NCBI RefSeq assembly: GCF_042682565.1 | Contig: NZ_JBHUIC010000029.1 | DNA: 64,000 nucleotides | Direction: 5' to 3' (one strand) | From: Pistricoccus aurantiacus | GTDB taxonomy: Bacteria; Pseudomonadota; Gammaproteobacteria; Pseudomonadales; Halomonadaceae | Shown here: in pieces, positions 1 to 8,272 of the stretch | Numbering within the stretch: position 1 is the first letter of the stretch | How the letters are laid out: the number at the start of each line of letters is the position of its first letter | The notes under the pieces: generated by a model | What the model was told of the DNA's origin: nothing | What the model saw: only the letters and a program-made list of their open reading frames with translations | Database searches by the model: none | Translations under genes and position numbers: made by a program

Positions 1-138
1 CATCCGTCACTTCCCAGGAGTTTGCACCCATGAGGAAAATCCCGTACTGCTGAAAACGTCACCCCAGCGTGCACTAATCACTATTTACGGACAAGTTCTT
101 AATCGTGCCAATTAGCTATTGTTTTTGTTGACACCTTC

Positions 139-1083
139 TTAATTACCCGGCTCCCGACACCTAGGGTTCGATAGGAATAACTTGGATTGAGATGATACTT
201 GCTGACGTTCCGTATTCAATAGGCCGCTCAGCACGCTACATAGAATAATCAACGAGATGCCGGAGTATTGCAGAATGGACAAGTGCTCTTTCAGAAAAGT
301 GCTGGCCAGCATGATGGCAACTAGCGGCTCTATGGTGGTGACAACGGCTACCGATGAAGCAGGTACCGTCTGAATCCCTCGTGTGAACAAGAAGTAGGAA
401 AAAATGGTTCCGAACAGGCTCATCGCCAACAGTGCAGTCCAGACAGATAAACTTCCGCTTTCCGCAAGTCGCGCCATGCCGTCCCATGTCGGGGGAAGAA
501 CGGCAAAAACCAAGCCACTAACCAAAAAGGAACTGAACAGCAACACCGTTGGTGGTACCTGGCGTATCGCTCGCTTGCCGATGACCGGGTAAAGGGCATA
601 GGTAGCGCCTGACGCAATGCCTAGAAAGATTCCGATCATCGATGGAGTCGTTCCCACTCCTCCTACGCCCAGAGTGAGCATTACGCCAATGCAGGCACCC
701 AGTGCCAACAGACTGCGCAACCAACTTGGCCGCTCCCCCAATATGAAAATCGCAAAGACGAGTGCCCAGATCGGGGCGGTGTATAGCAATCCAACAGAAA
801 AAGTCACACCGACTTCGCCAATCGCGAGAAAATACAGTGTGTTGTAGAAAAACACGCCTATCAGCGAGTGGACGCACAGAATTGGCCAATGAGCCCGTAT
901 CACTGCAAGGTACGGTCGCAACACTCGCGGTGATACGATAAGCAGAATACAAGCCGAGAGCAGCACACGCAGCGCGGCTACTTCAAAACCGTGGAAGCCG
1001 GCAGTAATGAGCCCCGAAGCCAGAACCCCCAAGGTCCCCCAGCTTGCAGCCGCCAAGGCAATGAAAAGTATTCCTATTGGCAT
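139..1083 (-). CDS. EamA/DMT-superfamily exporter
   Basis: Inner-membrane drug/metabolite transporter of the EamA family, about 314 residues, with the usual ten hydrophobic segments arranged as two EamA repeats. These proteins export small metabolites or amino acids; the substrate cannot be read from sequence. I start it at the ATG ending at 1083 (MPIGILF...), because the protein then opens directly into the first membrane helix and the start lies one base after the stop of the upstream methyltransferase reading frame. A longer start at 1146 would overlap that gene and add a non-hydrophobic leader. No clear Shine-Dalgarno is visible, so translation may be coupled. The gene lies in an A+T-richer block with an AraC regulator, a common pairing for acquired exporters. 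Confidence 0.85.
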   Translation of the reverse strand: MPIGILFIALAAASWGTLGVLASGLITAGFHGFEVAALRVLLSACILLIVSPRVLRPYLAVIRAHWPILCVHSLIGVFFYNTLYFLAIGEVGVTFSVGLLYTAPIWALVFAIFILGERPSWLRSLLALGACIGVMLTLGVGGVGTTPSMIGIFLGIASGATYALYPVIGKRAIRQVPPTVLLFSSFLVSGLVFAVLPPTWDGMARLAESGSLSVWTALLAMSLFGTIFSYFLFTRGIQTVPASSVAVVTTIEPLVAIMLASTFLKEHLSILQYSGISLIILCSVLSGLLNTERQQVSSQSKLFLSNPRCREPGN

Positions 1084-1084
1084 A

Positions 1085-1843
1085 TCAAACCGATGGCTTG
1101 CGGCACAGATATATCCCAAGCTCACCGCCTTGGCCGTCATTCTCATTCCGCAGTCTTCGTTCTAACATAACGATCGCCTTGTGCCACTCTGACAGTTGGT
1201 TAGGAGCGTCGGATCGGCAAGCACAATAAAAGTCGCTATCAAAAAGAATGGCATCCAATTTATTAGCGATATCGAAACTTGCTTCGCTCAGTGCTTTATC
1301 TAATGCACCTATTTCCTTGCACAAAAATTGCAATTGATCGTTAATCTCAGGTGTATTCACCGCTAGAAATCCACCGAAACGGATATTCGGTTGCCAGATC
1401 GAAACGATGAAAATTCCATCCGACGCTAGCACCCTAGAAACTTCTTTTTAAATAGCGAAATAATCATAAGAATGGGAAATGGTGCTCATCATGCATGTCA
1501 CTAGCCGAAAACGCTCGTTTTCGAAGTCCATATCAGCCCCGTCCATTAGCTGAACACGTTCGGTAGGTATCCCCAAGTGACTAATATATTCTCGCGTGGC
1601 AGACACTGCATGTATGGAATTATCGATCCCGAAAGCCGTAAAACCCAGCTCGGTAGCGACGCGCATATATCGACCAGTTGCAGTACCAATATCAAGGCTA
1701 TCGCCATGACAGGCAAAACCGGCAAGCAATTCTTCGAATGCGGAATGTTCCAAGGCTTTTTTCAGGCCATCATCGCTACGCGCTATTTCATATTGCTCGT
1801 ACCAAGACGTGGGATAATTGATTTTCAATATTCGATCCTCCAT
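1085..1843 (-). pseudogene. Class I SAM-dependent methyltransferase, interrupted by one in-frame stop
   Basis: The N-terminal part carries a methyltransferase motif I (LDIGTATGRYMRVA), an acidic loop (FGIDNS) and a post-motif DGADMDF segment. The frame hits TAA at 1448-1450 after ...SHSYDYFAI. Reading straight through the stop in the same frame gives KEVSRVLASDGIFIVSIWQPN, exactly the helix and strand expected next in this fold, and continues to a stop at 1085. A Leu codon TTA changed to TAA would explain it, so this looks like one nonsense substitution and not a frameshift. I use the ATG ending at 1843 (MEDRILK); an upstream ATG ending at 1897 is possible. The substrate is unknown. A sequencing error at one base cannot be excluded. 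Confidence 0.8.
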
Positions 1844-1906
1844 GTCATTCGCCAAGAGCGTAACGGGACACGGAAGAAATAACATTAGGCGAAACACGCG
1901 AATTTT

Positions 1907-2656
1907 TTACTTTTTTAGCGCTCGAAACCTTGCTGGCGTCATCCCAAAGCGACGTTTAAACAAATTCGTGAAGGATGAGACATTTTCATAGCCAAGTTCA
2001 TAAGCAATAGCAGATACCGATAGTCTTGAAGCCAGCAAAAGCTCCATGGCGCATTTCAGCCGAACATCGAGCTGGGCTTGCTTCGGCGACTGGCCATAGA
2101 CGCTACGATACAGCCGATGGAAACGGCTGATCGACAGACCTGCGTCCCTTGCCAGATCGGCCATATTGAGCGGCAGACAGGCTTGTTCCGTGAGTCTGCG
2201 AGAAGCAGCCTCTAAATGAGGATGTGGCGGTGCCATGGAATGTAACGATTTCTTTGCGTCAATCAACAATTCACGGACGGTTGCCAAAACATTTAACGAC
2301 GCCAACATCTGGCTTTCCTTCAGAGCGGCCTCAGAGGCCAGGAATTGCATATAGCGCCACGCAGTGGGCGTGATCTGTCGTACCGAGCAAAGATCGGGTG
2401 TTAGCCAAGCATCGATCAAGGCACTGCCACTGAGCTCGAAGATAAGAAATTGGCCATCGTACGTACTTTCAAAGTCGTGAGTCGCTCCCGGCGGAAGTAC
2501 CGCGACGGAACTCGGAGTAAGACGAGATCCTCGGCCATCGATTTCGATCTCCATCGCGCCGCGTAGAGGAACGATAGTCTGAACGAACGGATGAGTATGA
2601 CGCTTGACTTGTGGTTCGTAGGTTCGTAGAACGATTTGAAAAGCACTTTCTTTCAT
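1907..2656 (-). CDS. AraC-family transcriptional regulator with N-terminal cupin
   Basis: About 249 residues. The N-terminal half is a small beta-barrel sensor domain (RHTHPFVQTIVPLRGAMEIE, then VLPPGATHDF), the cupin pattern of AraC_N proteins. The C-terminal 100 residues are a double helix-turn-helix (NMADLARDAGLSISRFHRLY and VSAIAYELGYENVSSFTNLF) ending in the family signature RRFGMTPARFR. The ATG ending at 2656 is preferred over a TTG at 2668. Being next to and co-oriented with the methyltransferase and EamA exporter, it probably controls that pair; this is inference from position. The ligand is unknown. Confidence 0.88.
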   Translation of the reverse strand: MKESAFQIVLRTYEPQVKRHTHPFVQTIVPLRGAMEIEIDGRGSRLTPSSVAVLPPGATHDFESTYDGQFLIFELSGSALIDAWLTPDLCSVRQITPTAWRYMQFLASEAALKESQMLASLNVLATVRELLIDAKKSLHSMAPPHPHLEAASRRLTEQACLPLNMADLARDAGLSISRFHRLYRSVYGQSPKQAQLDVRLKCAMELLLASRLSVSAIAYELGYENVSSFTNLFKRRFGMTPARFRALKK

Positions 2657-2905
2657 CGGAATTTCCAATCGTTTGAGTATCGAAGCAAATTCAGTGGCTT
2701 GGCTATTTCTGGAATAGAAAGCACGGCATCAGCAAGCGACCGATAATCCCGACCAGAATCAACGAGGGTATCGGTGATTCAGGGTTGGAGACCCAGGGCG
2801 ATCGCACGTAGCGATCTCTTCTCATCCAAGGTCGAGCAAGTGAGTTCAGTGCGCATCCAAGGTCGCCATAATAATTCGCTTGGTCTTGAAGCTGCCCCCG
2901 ACGCT

Positions 2906-3075
2906 TTACCGGATCAGATTCAGCGTCAGGCGCTTGAGGGTGGCCAGGTTATGAGCCGCATGAGCAGTACGGGCCCGTATCTGATCATTGCCAAAAGCGA
3001 TATCCAGGCACCGATGTATGTGATTCTCGATCCCCCACTGCTGACGTACTGCACTGCCCATGCCGCTGTTCTGTT
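2906..3075 (-). mobile_element. C-terminal remnant of an ISAs1-family transposase
   Basis: Reading the minus strand from about 3075 to the TAA at 2906-2908 gives VRQQWGIENHIHRCLDIAF, then GNDQIRARTAHAAHNLATL and KRLTLNLIR. This is the well-known C-terminal block of ISAs1-type DDE transposases (HWGIEN...LDVxFxED.SRxRxxxAxxNLAxLRRxALNLL), with the third catalytic acid in WGIEN. Nothing upstream of about 3075 continues the protein, so only a scar of the insertion sequence remains. Some degenerate tail (GSFKTKR) may lie beyond the stop, down to about 2850. The rest of the stretch 2657-3149 holds no gene I can support. Confidence 0.75.
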
Positions 3076-3149
3076 GCATGATCGTCGAAGGGCAAGTTTA
3101 CCCAAGGTCGCCGGTAAAGGCATAGCATTGGCATGGCCGATACGAAGCG

Positions 3150-3755
3150 TCATGCACTTAACAAAAGCTTTCCCGCGATCGCCCACATGACGAGGGCGAC
3201 GAAGACATCGAGCATGCGCCAGGACCTGGCCTGGGCGAATAATGGCCTGAGAAGCGTCGCGCCATGGCCCAAAGAGAAGAAGAACAGAAAGGAAGCCGTC
3301 ACCGCGCCGGCGGCGAACACCAGTTCGCTGCCCGGAAAGCGGGTGGACACCGCCCCCAGCAGAAGCACGGTATCGAGATAGACATGCGGGTTGAGCCAGG
3401 TGAGCGCCAGGCAGATTCCCAAGGTCGCTGCAAGGCTGGCGGTCTTTCTGATAGCGGGAGCCAGCGCCTCGCTGGAGCGCAGCGCCGACCACATGCTGCG
3501 CGCGCCGTAGATCAGAAGGAAACCAGCACCCAGGTAGAGAAACACCGGTTCCAGCCAGGCGGCTTGATCGATGACCTGTTGAAACCCGATTACCCCCAGC
3601 AGGATCAGCACCGCATCGGAAAGGGCGCAGGTCAGGCAAACGCTGAAGACGTGCTCGCCGCGCAGGCCTTGGCGCAGCACGAACGCATTCTGCGAACCGA
3701 TGGCGAGAATCAGGCTGAAACCGACTCCCAGGCCGGTCATGTAAGCCCCGGTCAT
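3150..3755 (-). CDS. argO: LysE/ArgO-family arginine exporter
   Basis: A 201-residue protein with six hydrophobic segments and the LysE-superfamily opening GFSLILAIGSQNAFVLRQGL, including the SQNAFVLRQG signature, and a later TWLNPHVYLDTVLLLG segment also diagnostic of LysE/ArgO. The family exports L-arginine (and its toxic analogue canavanine) or lysine across the inner membrane. The start at 3755 has a GAGG about seven bases upstream. The gene is divergent from an argP-like LysR gene, the classic ArgP-ArgO arrangement in gammaproteobacteria, so induction by ArgP with arginine is likely. Arginine versus lysine preference is inferred from the ArgP partner. Confidence 0.9.
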   Translation of the reverse strand: MTGAYMTGLGVGFSLILAIGSQNAFVLRQGLRGEHVFSVCLTCALSDAVLILLGVIGFQQVIDQAAWLEPVFLYLGAGFLLIYGARSMWSALRSSEALAPAIRKTASLAATLGICLALTWLNPHVYLDTVLLLGAVSTRFPGSELVFAAGAVTASFLFFFSLGHGATLLRPLFAQARSWRMLDVFVALVMWAIAGKLLLSA

Positions 3756-4010
3756 TTCATGACCTCGAAATAGAGGTGATAGGCTGCCGCGGCTCTATCC
3801 TGATCCCTTGGGTTGGGTCTATAGCCTCCCTCGTCACTGTTAAATCTATCGAGCATGTTTCAACCCATTTTGAGAACGACTTTGAATTTATAGACGGGAC
3901 CGAAGATGAAACATAGTGATGTTGTTTCAGTTTAGATGAGTAATATTCAGGAGAGCGCGCTGCTCTTTCACCTGAGCAGCACCGCCATCCGAGCGCCGGA
4001 GGGCCCATAG
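3756..4010. promoter_or_regulatory. Shared divergent control region of argO and argP
   Basis: This 255-base A+T-richer gap lies between the divergent argO and argP genes. In the known system ArgP binds an extended site here and recruits or traps RNA polymerase at the argO promoter depending on arginine or lysine. I can see the A/T-rich character but cannot pin down the operator by eye, so only the region is called. The argP start at 4011 has a strong GGAGGG seven bases upstream. Confidence 0.4.
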
Positions 4011-4907
4011 ATGCTGGATTATGCTGCCTTGAGGGCTGTCTACATGGTGCTGGAGGAGGGGACTTTCGAGCGAGCGGCGTTGCGGCTCAACGTGACCCCA
4101 TCGGCTATTTCGCACCGCGTGAAAGCCTTGGAGGAGCGGGTCGGTACGCCCCTGGTGGTCAGGTCGTCCCCTTGCTACGCCACCGAAGCGGGCCGTCGAC
4201 TATGCCGTCATATCGAAAGGGTTCATCTTCTGGAAGCAAAGCTGCAGGACGATTTTCCAGGACTCATATCGCAAAAGACTGGCGGGCGAAAAGCCAAGGT
4301 TCGCATCGTCGTCAACGCGGATAGCCTGAGTACCTGGTGCATGGACGCCTTCGCGGATTTCACGACCAAGACCGGCTATCTTCTCGACCTCGTGGTAGAG
4401 GACCAGGATTTCACCCTTGACTGGCTGACAAAAGGAGAGGCGGATGCGGCCATAACGTCAACATCGGATGCTGCGGTGGGCTGCAATGTTCTTCCGTTAG
4501 GGACGCTGCGCTACCATGCCACTGCGAGCCCGGCGTTTGTATCGAGGTATTTTCCAGAAGGCATTGATAAGGAATGCCTTGCCAAGGCGCCCAGCTTGAC
4601 ATTCAACAGAAAGGACTCGCTCCAAAGGCGTTGGATATTCAAGGCCTTTGGCCAGCATGTCGAGCATCAGACCCATTGGGTGCCCTCGTCGACGGCTTTC
4701 ATCGACGCCGCGATTCGCGGGATTGGCTGGGGAATGAACCCTGAGCCCCTTGTGGCCAAGCATCTGGCCTCGGGAACTCTGATGGAGCTTGTGGAAGGAT
4801 GCCACATCGATACGTTGCTCTACTGGCAGATCAACCGCCTCTCGGCGAATCTTCTCTCCGAGCTCACTACTTGCGTCGCGAGAACGGCAAAAGCCAAGCT
4901 CAGATAA
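4011..4907 (+). CDS. argP: LysR-family regulator ArgP
   Basis: A 298-residue LysR-type regulator. The N-terminal winged HTH reads MLDYAALRAVYMVLEEGTFE followed by RAALRLNVTPSAISHRVKAL, matching ArgP/IciA proteins, whose first residues pair the LDY start with an SAISxRVKALEE recognition helix. The rest is the substrate-binding-like sensor domain (RIVVNADSLSTW at about residue 100, characteristic of ArgP). It most probably senses arginine and lysine and activates the divergent argO. A strong ribosome site (GGAGGG) supports the start. Confidence 0.9.
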   Translation: MLDYAALRAVYMVLEEGTFERAALRLNVTPSAISHRVKALEERVGTPLVVRSSPCYATEAGRRLCRHIERVHLLEAKLQDDFPGLISQKTGGRKAKVRIVVNADSLSTWCMDAFADFTTKTGYLLDLVVEDQDFTLDWLTKGEADAAITSTSDAAVGCNVLPLGTLRYHATASPAFVSRYFPEGIDKECLAKAPSLTFNRKDSLQRRWIFKAFGQHVEHQTHWVPSSTAFIDAAIRGIGWGMNPEPLVAKHLASGTLMELVEGCHIDTLLYWQINRLSANLLSELTTCVARTAKAKLR

Positions 4908-5040
4908 TGCTGGATCGGCTTTATCAATCCTGTAGCTGAGTCCCTGATCCTTCTTGAGCCCAACTGATGGTATGACACTGAATAGAAGAAAGGAGATTAG
5001 GCTATCTTCAAAACAGGAAGAGGAAAAAGCGGACAGGACG

Positions 5041-5565
5041 ATGGATTACGGCGAGTTTGTCGGCGATGTGATCACCACCTGGCTGGTGGAGCGGGAGTCT
5101 CGGGATCGCCTGATGCGGCTGGAGGCGGATTTTATCTATCGGGATCCGCAGGGGCGGGAGTGGCTGGCGCCCAAAGGGCGCACGGTGAATGGCGCGAGCA
5201 TTCCCGTCTTCTTGTGGGGACCGGTGATCGGCTCGCCCTACACGGGCAGTTTTCGCCGCGCCAGCGTAGTGCACGATATCGCCGAGGAGGATCGCAAGCG
5301 GCCCTCTCGGGAGGTACATCGCATGTTCTATCAGGCCATGCGTTGCGACGACACCGAACCTTGGCTCGCTGGAGTCATCTACGCGGCGGTGCGGGTGTTC
5401 GGCGAGAAATGGAACATTCCCCAAGGCATAGCGATGCAACAGACTCAGGGCAATATCGCCGCCTTTCTGGAGATGATTCACTCGCCGGAGTTCGCCAAGG
5501 AAGAATCCATGGACGCCATGGACAGCAGGCTCGAGGACTTTATGAATCGGCGGTTGAAAGACTGA
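5041..5565 (+). CDS. DUF1353-domain protein
   Basis: About 174 residues of a DUF1353-type protein, a family of unknown function often found in phages and accessory regions. Visible family features are the first strands (EADFIYRDPQGREWLAPKGR), the TVNGASIPxFLWGPV turn and the conserved VVHDIAEED segment followed by a helix ending in RMFYQAM. I start at ATG 5041, which has an AGGAAGAGG purine stretch upstream; a TTG at 4954 would give a longer protein with a poor leader. No function can be given. It stands alone between argP and the dipeptidase gene. Confidence 0.75.
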   Translation: MDYGEFVGDVITTWLVERESRDRLMRLEADFIYRDPQGREWLAPKGRTVNGASIPVFLWGPVIGSPYTGSFRRASVVHDIAEEDRKRPSREVHRMFYQAMRCDDTEPWLAGVIYAAVRVFGEKWNIPQGIAMQQTQGNIAAFLEMIHSPEFAKEESMDAMDSRLEDFMNRRLKD

Positions 5566-5617
5566 CAAGAGCGCCCGCTCCAGGCCCTGTCAAAGCGCTG
5601 GAGCAGGCGCTTGGGTT

Positions 5618-7354
5618 TTAATCCAGCCGTTCCTGGTTGCCGATGCGGGCAAACATTTCCGTGAACATCTGGATATCCAGCATCAGGTTGTCCCGTTTCT
5701 TGAATTCCCGATCCGTATGGCCGGTGTATTCTTCGCCGGGCATGGAGGGACCGAAGTTGATGGCGTTGGGCAGCAGCTTGGCGGTGGTGCTTCCCGCGGA
5801 AGAGATCGGCTCCGCCTCTTGCCCGGTGGTATCGCCGAAGATGTTCAGCAGGGTCTGCAGCCAGGCGCCTTGCGGGTCACGCAGCATCCAGTCGTCGATT
5901 TCCACTTCCACCTGCATGTCCGTGTCCTGCTGCTCGGCGTAGTCCGTCAGCTTCTGCTCGATGGTGTCAGCCAATTCCTCCGGCGACTTCTCGCCCTTGG
6001 GCGCCCGCACGTTGACGGCGACCCGCAGCCGGTCGTCCTGGCGCTCCAGATAGGTGGGGGAGATCAAAAGCGGTCCCATGAAGTCGTGGCTGTAGGCGAC
6101 ACCGAGCTTCTCGCCGTGGTAATCCAGCCCGTAGTTGTCGTCGATATAGTGGATAGTCGCGGTGTATTGGTTCGGCTGGAAGTCGATATCCGACTGCGCC
6201 AGCAGTCCGGCCAGCCGTGGCACCGGATTGATACCGTCGTCCGGCTTCGAGGAGTGGGCGGACGCGCCCTTGACCGTAACCTTCACCGCGTCGTCCTGCA
6301 CGTCGGTCATCACCTGGAAATCGCCGCCGTTGGCGCTGACGTATTCCTCGCCTTGGGCAGCGAGTTTCTCGCTCAACGCCTGAGAATCGCCGCCTTCGAT
6401 GGTGGCGGAAGCAGTGGCGGGAATCTGATTGGTGGCCAGGCTGCCGGTCATGTCGCTGATGAATGGACCGTCGCCGCTGGCTTCCTGGATCGGGAAATAG
6501 GCGTCGATGGTGCCGAAGCCGTTTTCCGCGATCACCGCCGGGTAACCGCTGTCCAGCACGATATTGTAGGCGGCCAGTTCGTTGTCCTGCTTGTAGTACT
6601 CGAACCCCTCGCCGCCGGTTTCCTCGGTAGTCTCGATCATCAGGCGAATGGTGCGCTTGAGCGGCACGTCGTTTTCCTGGATCGCCTTCATGGCGTAGAG
6701 GGCGGCGGCGATGGAGGCCTTGTCATCCTCGGTGCCGCGCCCGTAGAGCTTGCCGTCGATCAGGGTGATTTCGAGCGGATCGAGGGTGGTGCCATCGTCG
6801 AGTTCCCAGCTTTCCTGGGCGGGTACGGTGTCGCCGTGGGTCAGGATACCGAAGGCCTCATCGGAGCTACCCGGCAGTTCCACCTCGAAGACACGATTGT
6901 CCACGTTGCGGTAGTCCAGGCCGAAGTCCTCCGCCTTTTCCTTGATCAGCTCGCCGAATTCCTGGATACCCGGATTTTCATGCTGCGGTCGGTCGCCTTC
7001 CTTGCTGGTCTGGATGGCCACCATCTCGCCAAGCAGATCCACCACCTCATCACCGTAGTGCAGCCGGGTATAGAGTCCCAGCAGGCGGTAGACGTTGACG
7101 AAGTCCGCCCCTTCCAGCGTCTCGTCCTGTAGATAGCGGTCGATGGCGGATTGCAGCGACTCATTCTCGGTTTCTTGTTTGACCTGGGTCAAGAAGTCGT
7201 CGAAGTTCTCGGGTACGTTGTTTTCGTGAGCCTTCAACAGCTGCTGGAGCTGGTCGCGCTTGAGGGTTTGCGTGTCTTGGGGTGCGGCTTGCAGGGGCAG
7301 CGCAAGGCTTAGAGCGAGCGCTGTAGTGGCAAGCGAGGTCAGTGGCTTGAGCAT
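5618..7354 (-). CDS. Exported M20-family dipeptidase (PepV/Sapep-like)
   Basis: About 578 residues with a signal peptide (MLKPLTSLATTALALSLALP, then LQA at the cleavage region), so periplasmic or secreted. M20 two-zinc peptidase residues are present: HGDTVPA (metal His plus Asp, about residue 173), GRGTEDDK (bridging Asp), TTEETGGEG (general-base Glu and metal Glu) and a late TGHTDREF (metal His). A long inserted lid domain separates the two catalytic halves, as in PepV and Sapep dipeptidases. It probably cleaves dipeptides outside the cytoplasm. The start is chosen at the ATG preceding the signal peptide; an upstream ATG at 7372 adds six residues. It is divergent from the carbonic anhydrase gene. 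Confidence 0.85.
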   Translation of the reverse strand: MLKPLTSLATTALALSLALPLQAAPQDTQTLKRDQLQQLLKAHENNVPENFDDFLTQVKQETENESLQSAIDRYLQDETLEGADFVNVYRLLGLYTRLHYGDEVVDLLGEMVAIQTSKEGDRPQHENPGIQEFGELIKEKAEDFGLDYRNVDNRVFEVELPGSSDEAFGILTHGDTVPAQESWELDDGTTLDPLEITLIDGKLYGRGTEDDKASIAAALYAMKAIQENDVPLKRTIRLMIETTEETGGEGFEYYKQDNELAAYNIVLDSGYPAVIAENGFGTIDAYFPIQEASGDGPFISDMTGSLATNQIPATASATIEGGDSQALSEKLAAQGEEYVSANGGDFQVMTDVQDDAVKVTVKGASAHSSKPDDGINPVPRLAGLLAQSDIDFQPNQYTATIHYIDDNYGLDYHGEKLGVAYSHDFMGPLLISPTYLERQDDRLRVAVNVRAPKGEKSPEELADTIEQKLTDYAEQQDTDMQVEVEIDDWMLRDPQGAWLQTLLNIFGDTTGQEAEPISSAGSTTAKLLPNAINFGPSMPGEEYTGHTDREFKKRDNLMLDIQMFTEMFARIGNQERLD

Positions 7355-7466
7355 CCTTGTTCTCTCTTTCATTGCAAAGTGGGAATAGTTTTTGTTTCAG
7401 ACTTTCAGCATAGAAGGAAATCGCCTTTTGTCAGCAATTTTCTGATCTTGAGAAGGGAGCAATATC

Positions 7467-8201
7467 ATGAAGCAGATGACGCTAGTGGCAGGATGGATCC
7501 TTGTGCTGGGTACTGCTCAGGTCATGGCAGATACCCAGTGGACATACAGCGGGGACGAGGGCCCCGAGAATTGGGGCGAGCTAAGCGAAGAGTTCGTCAT
7601 GTGCGCGGAAGGGGTAAACCAGTCGCCGATCGACATTCGTGGCCCCATCGAGGCGGAGGTGTCGCCCCTGCAGATCGACTACGGTCGCAACGCGGAACGT
7701 ATCGTCAACAACGGCCATACCCTCAAGGTGGATGTGGCGCCGGGCAGCCAGATCAGCGTGGGAGATAACAGCTTCGCCCTGAAGCAGTATCACTTTCACT
7801 CGCCCAGTGAAAACCTGATCGAAGGCCAGTCCTATCCTTTGGAGGCACACCTGGTGCACGCAAACGACCAAGGCAGTCTTGCGGTGATCGGGGTGATGTT
7901 CGAAGACGGAGAAGCGAATCCTGCACTGGCACAGCTGATCGCCGATCTGCCCGAGGAGGTCGGCATGCCCCAACTGTTGGCGGAACCTCTGGATGCCAGC
8001 GAACTGCTGCCGGAGAACCGCGCTTATTACCGCTTCAACGGCTCCTTGACCACGCCGCCCTGCACCGAAGGTGTGCGCTGGTACGTGATGAAGGAGCCGC
8101 TGACGGCGTCTCCCGAGCAGATCGAGGCGCTATCCCAGGCCATGCCCTATCCCAACAATCGTCCGGTGCAGCCGATTAATGCCCGGCCGGTGCTGCACTA
8201 G
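7467..8201 (+). CDS. Periplasmic alpha-type carbonic anhydrase
   Basis: A 244-residue alpha-class carbonic anhydrase, catalysing CO2 + H2O to bicarbonate and a proton. The N-terminus is a signal peptide ending at about residue 21 (...GTAQVMA|DTQW). The three zinc histidines are visible in QYHFHSPSEN (His109, His111) and EAHLVH (His128). The QSPIDI segment and the GSLTTPPCTEGVRW segment are alpha-CA signatures, and the C-terminal NNRPVQPINAR closes the fold. Length is normal for the bacterial class. A GAAGGGAG ribosome site precedes ATG 7467. It probably acts in the periplasm for CO2/bicarbonate supply or pH balance in an alkaline or saline habitat; that ecological role is inference. Confidence 0.93.
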   Translation: MKQMTLVAGWILVLGTAQVMADTQWTYSGDEGPENWGELSEEFVMCAEGVNQSPIDIRGPIEAEVSPLQIDYGRNAERIVNNGHTLKVDVAPGSQISVGDNSFALKQYHFHSPSENLIEGQSYPLEAHLVHANDQGSLAVIGVMFEDGEANPALAQLIADLPEEVGMPQLLAEPLDASELLPENRAYYRFNGSLTTPPCTEGVRWYVMKEPLTASPEQIEALSQAMPYPNNRPVQPINARPVLH

Positions 8202-8272
8202 CCCTGGTTGTCAGCGTTTAGCAGAGGAAATCATCAAGTATCGTTGCTACCGCGCAGGCTATTGTGACTGAC

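Noticed and set aside
1..138. A minus-strand frame touching the left edge (MGANSWEVTD) that could be the start of a gene.
   Set aside because: Only about ten codons lie in the window, with no ribosome site and no recognisable family; no call is possible.
2774..3190. A 138-codon plus-strand frame.
   Set aside because: It runs antisense to the clear ISAs1 transposase tail and has no family features; it is a shadow.
5717..7132. A 471-codon plus-strand frame.
   Set aside because: Antisense to the dipeptidase gene; long open antisense frames are common in G+C-rich genes. The protein is low-complexity.
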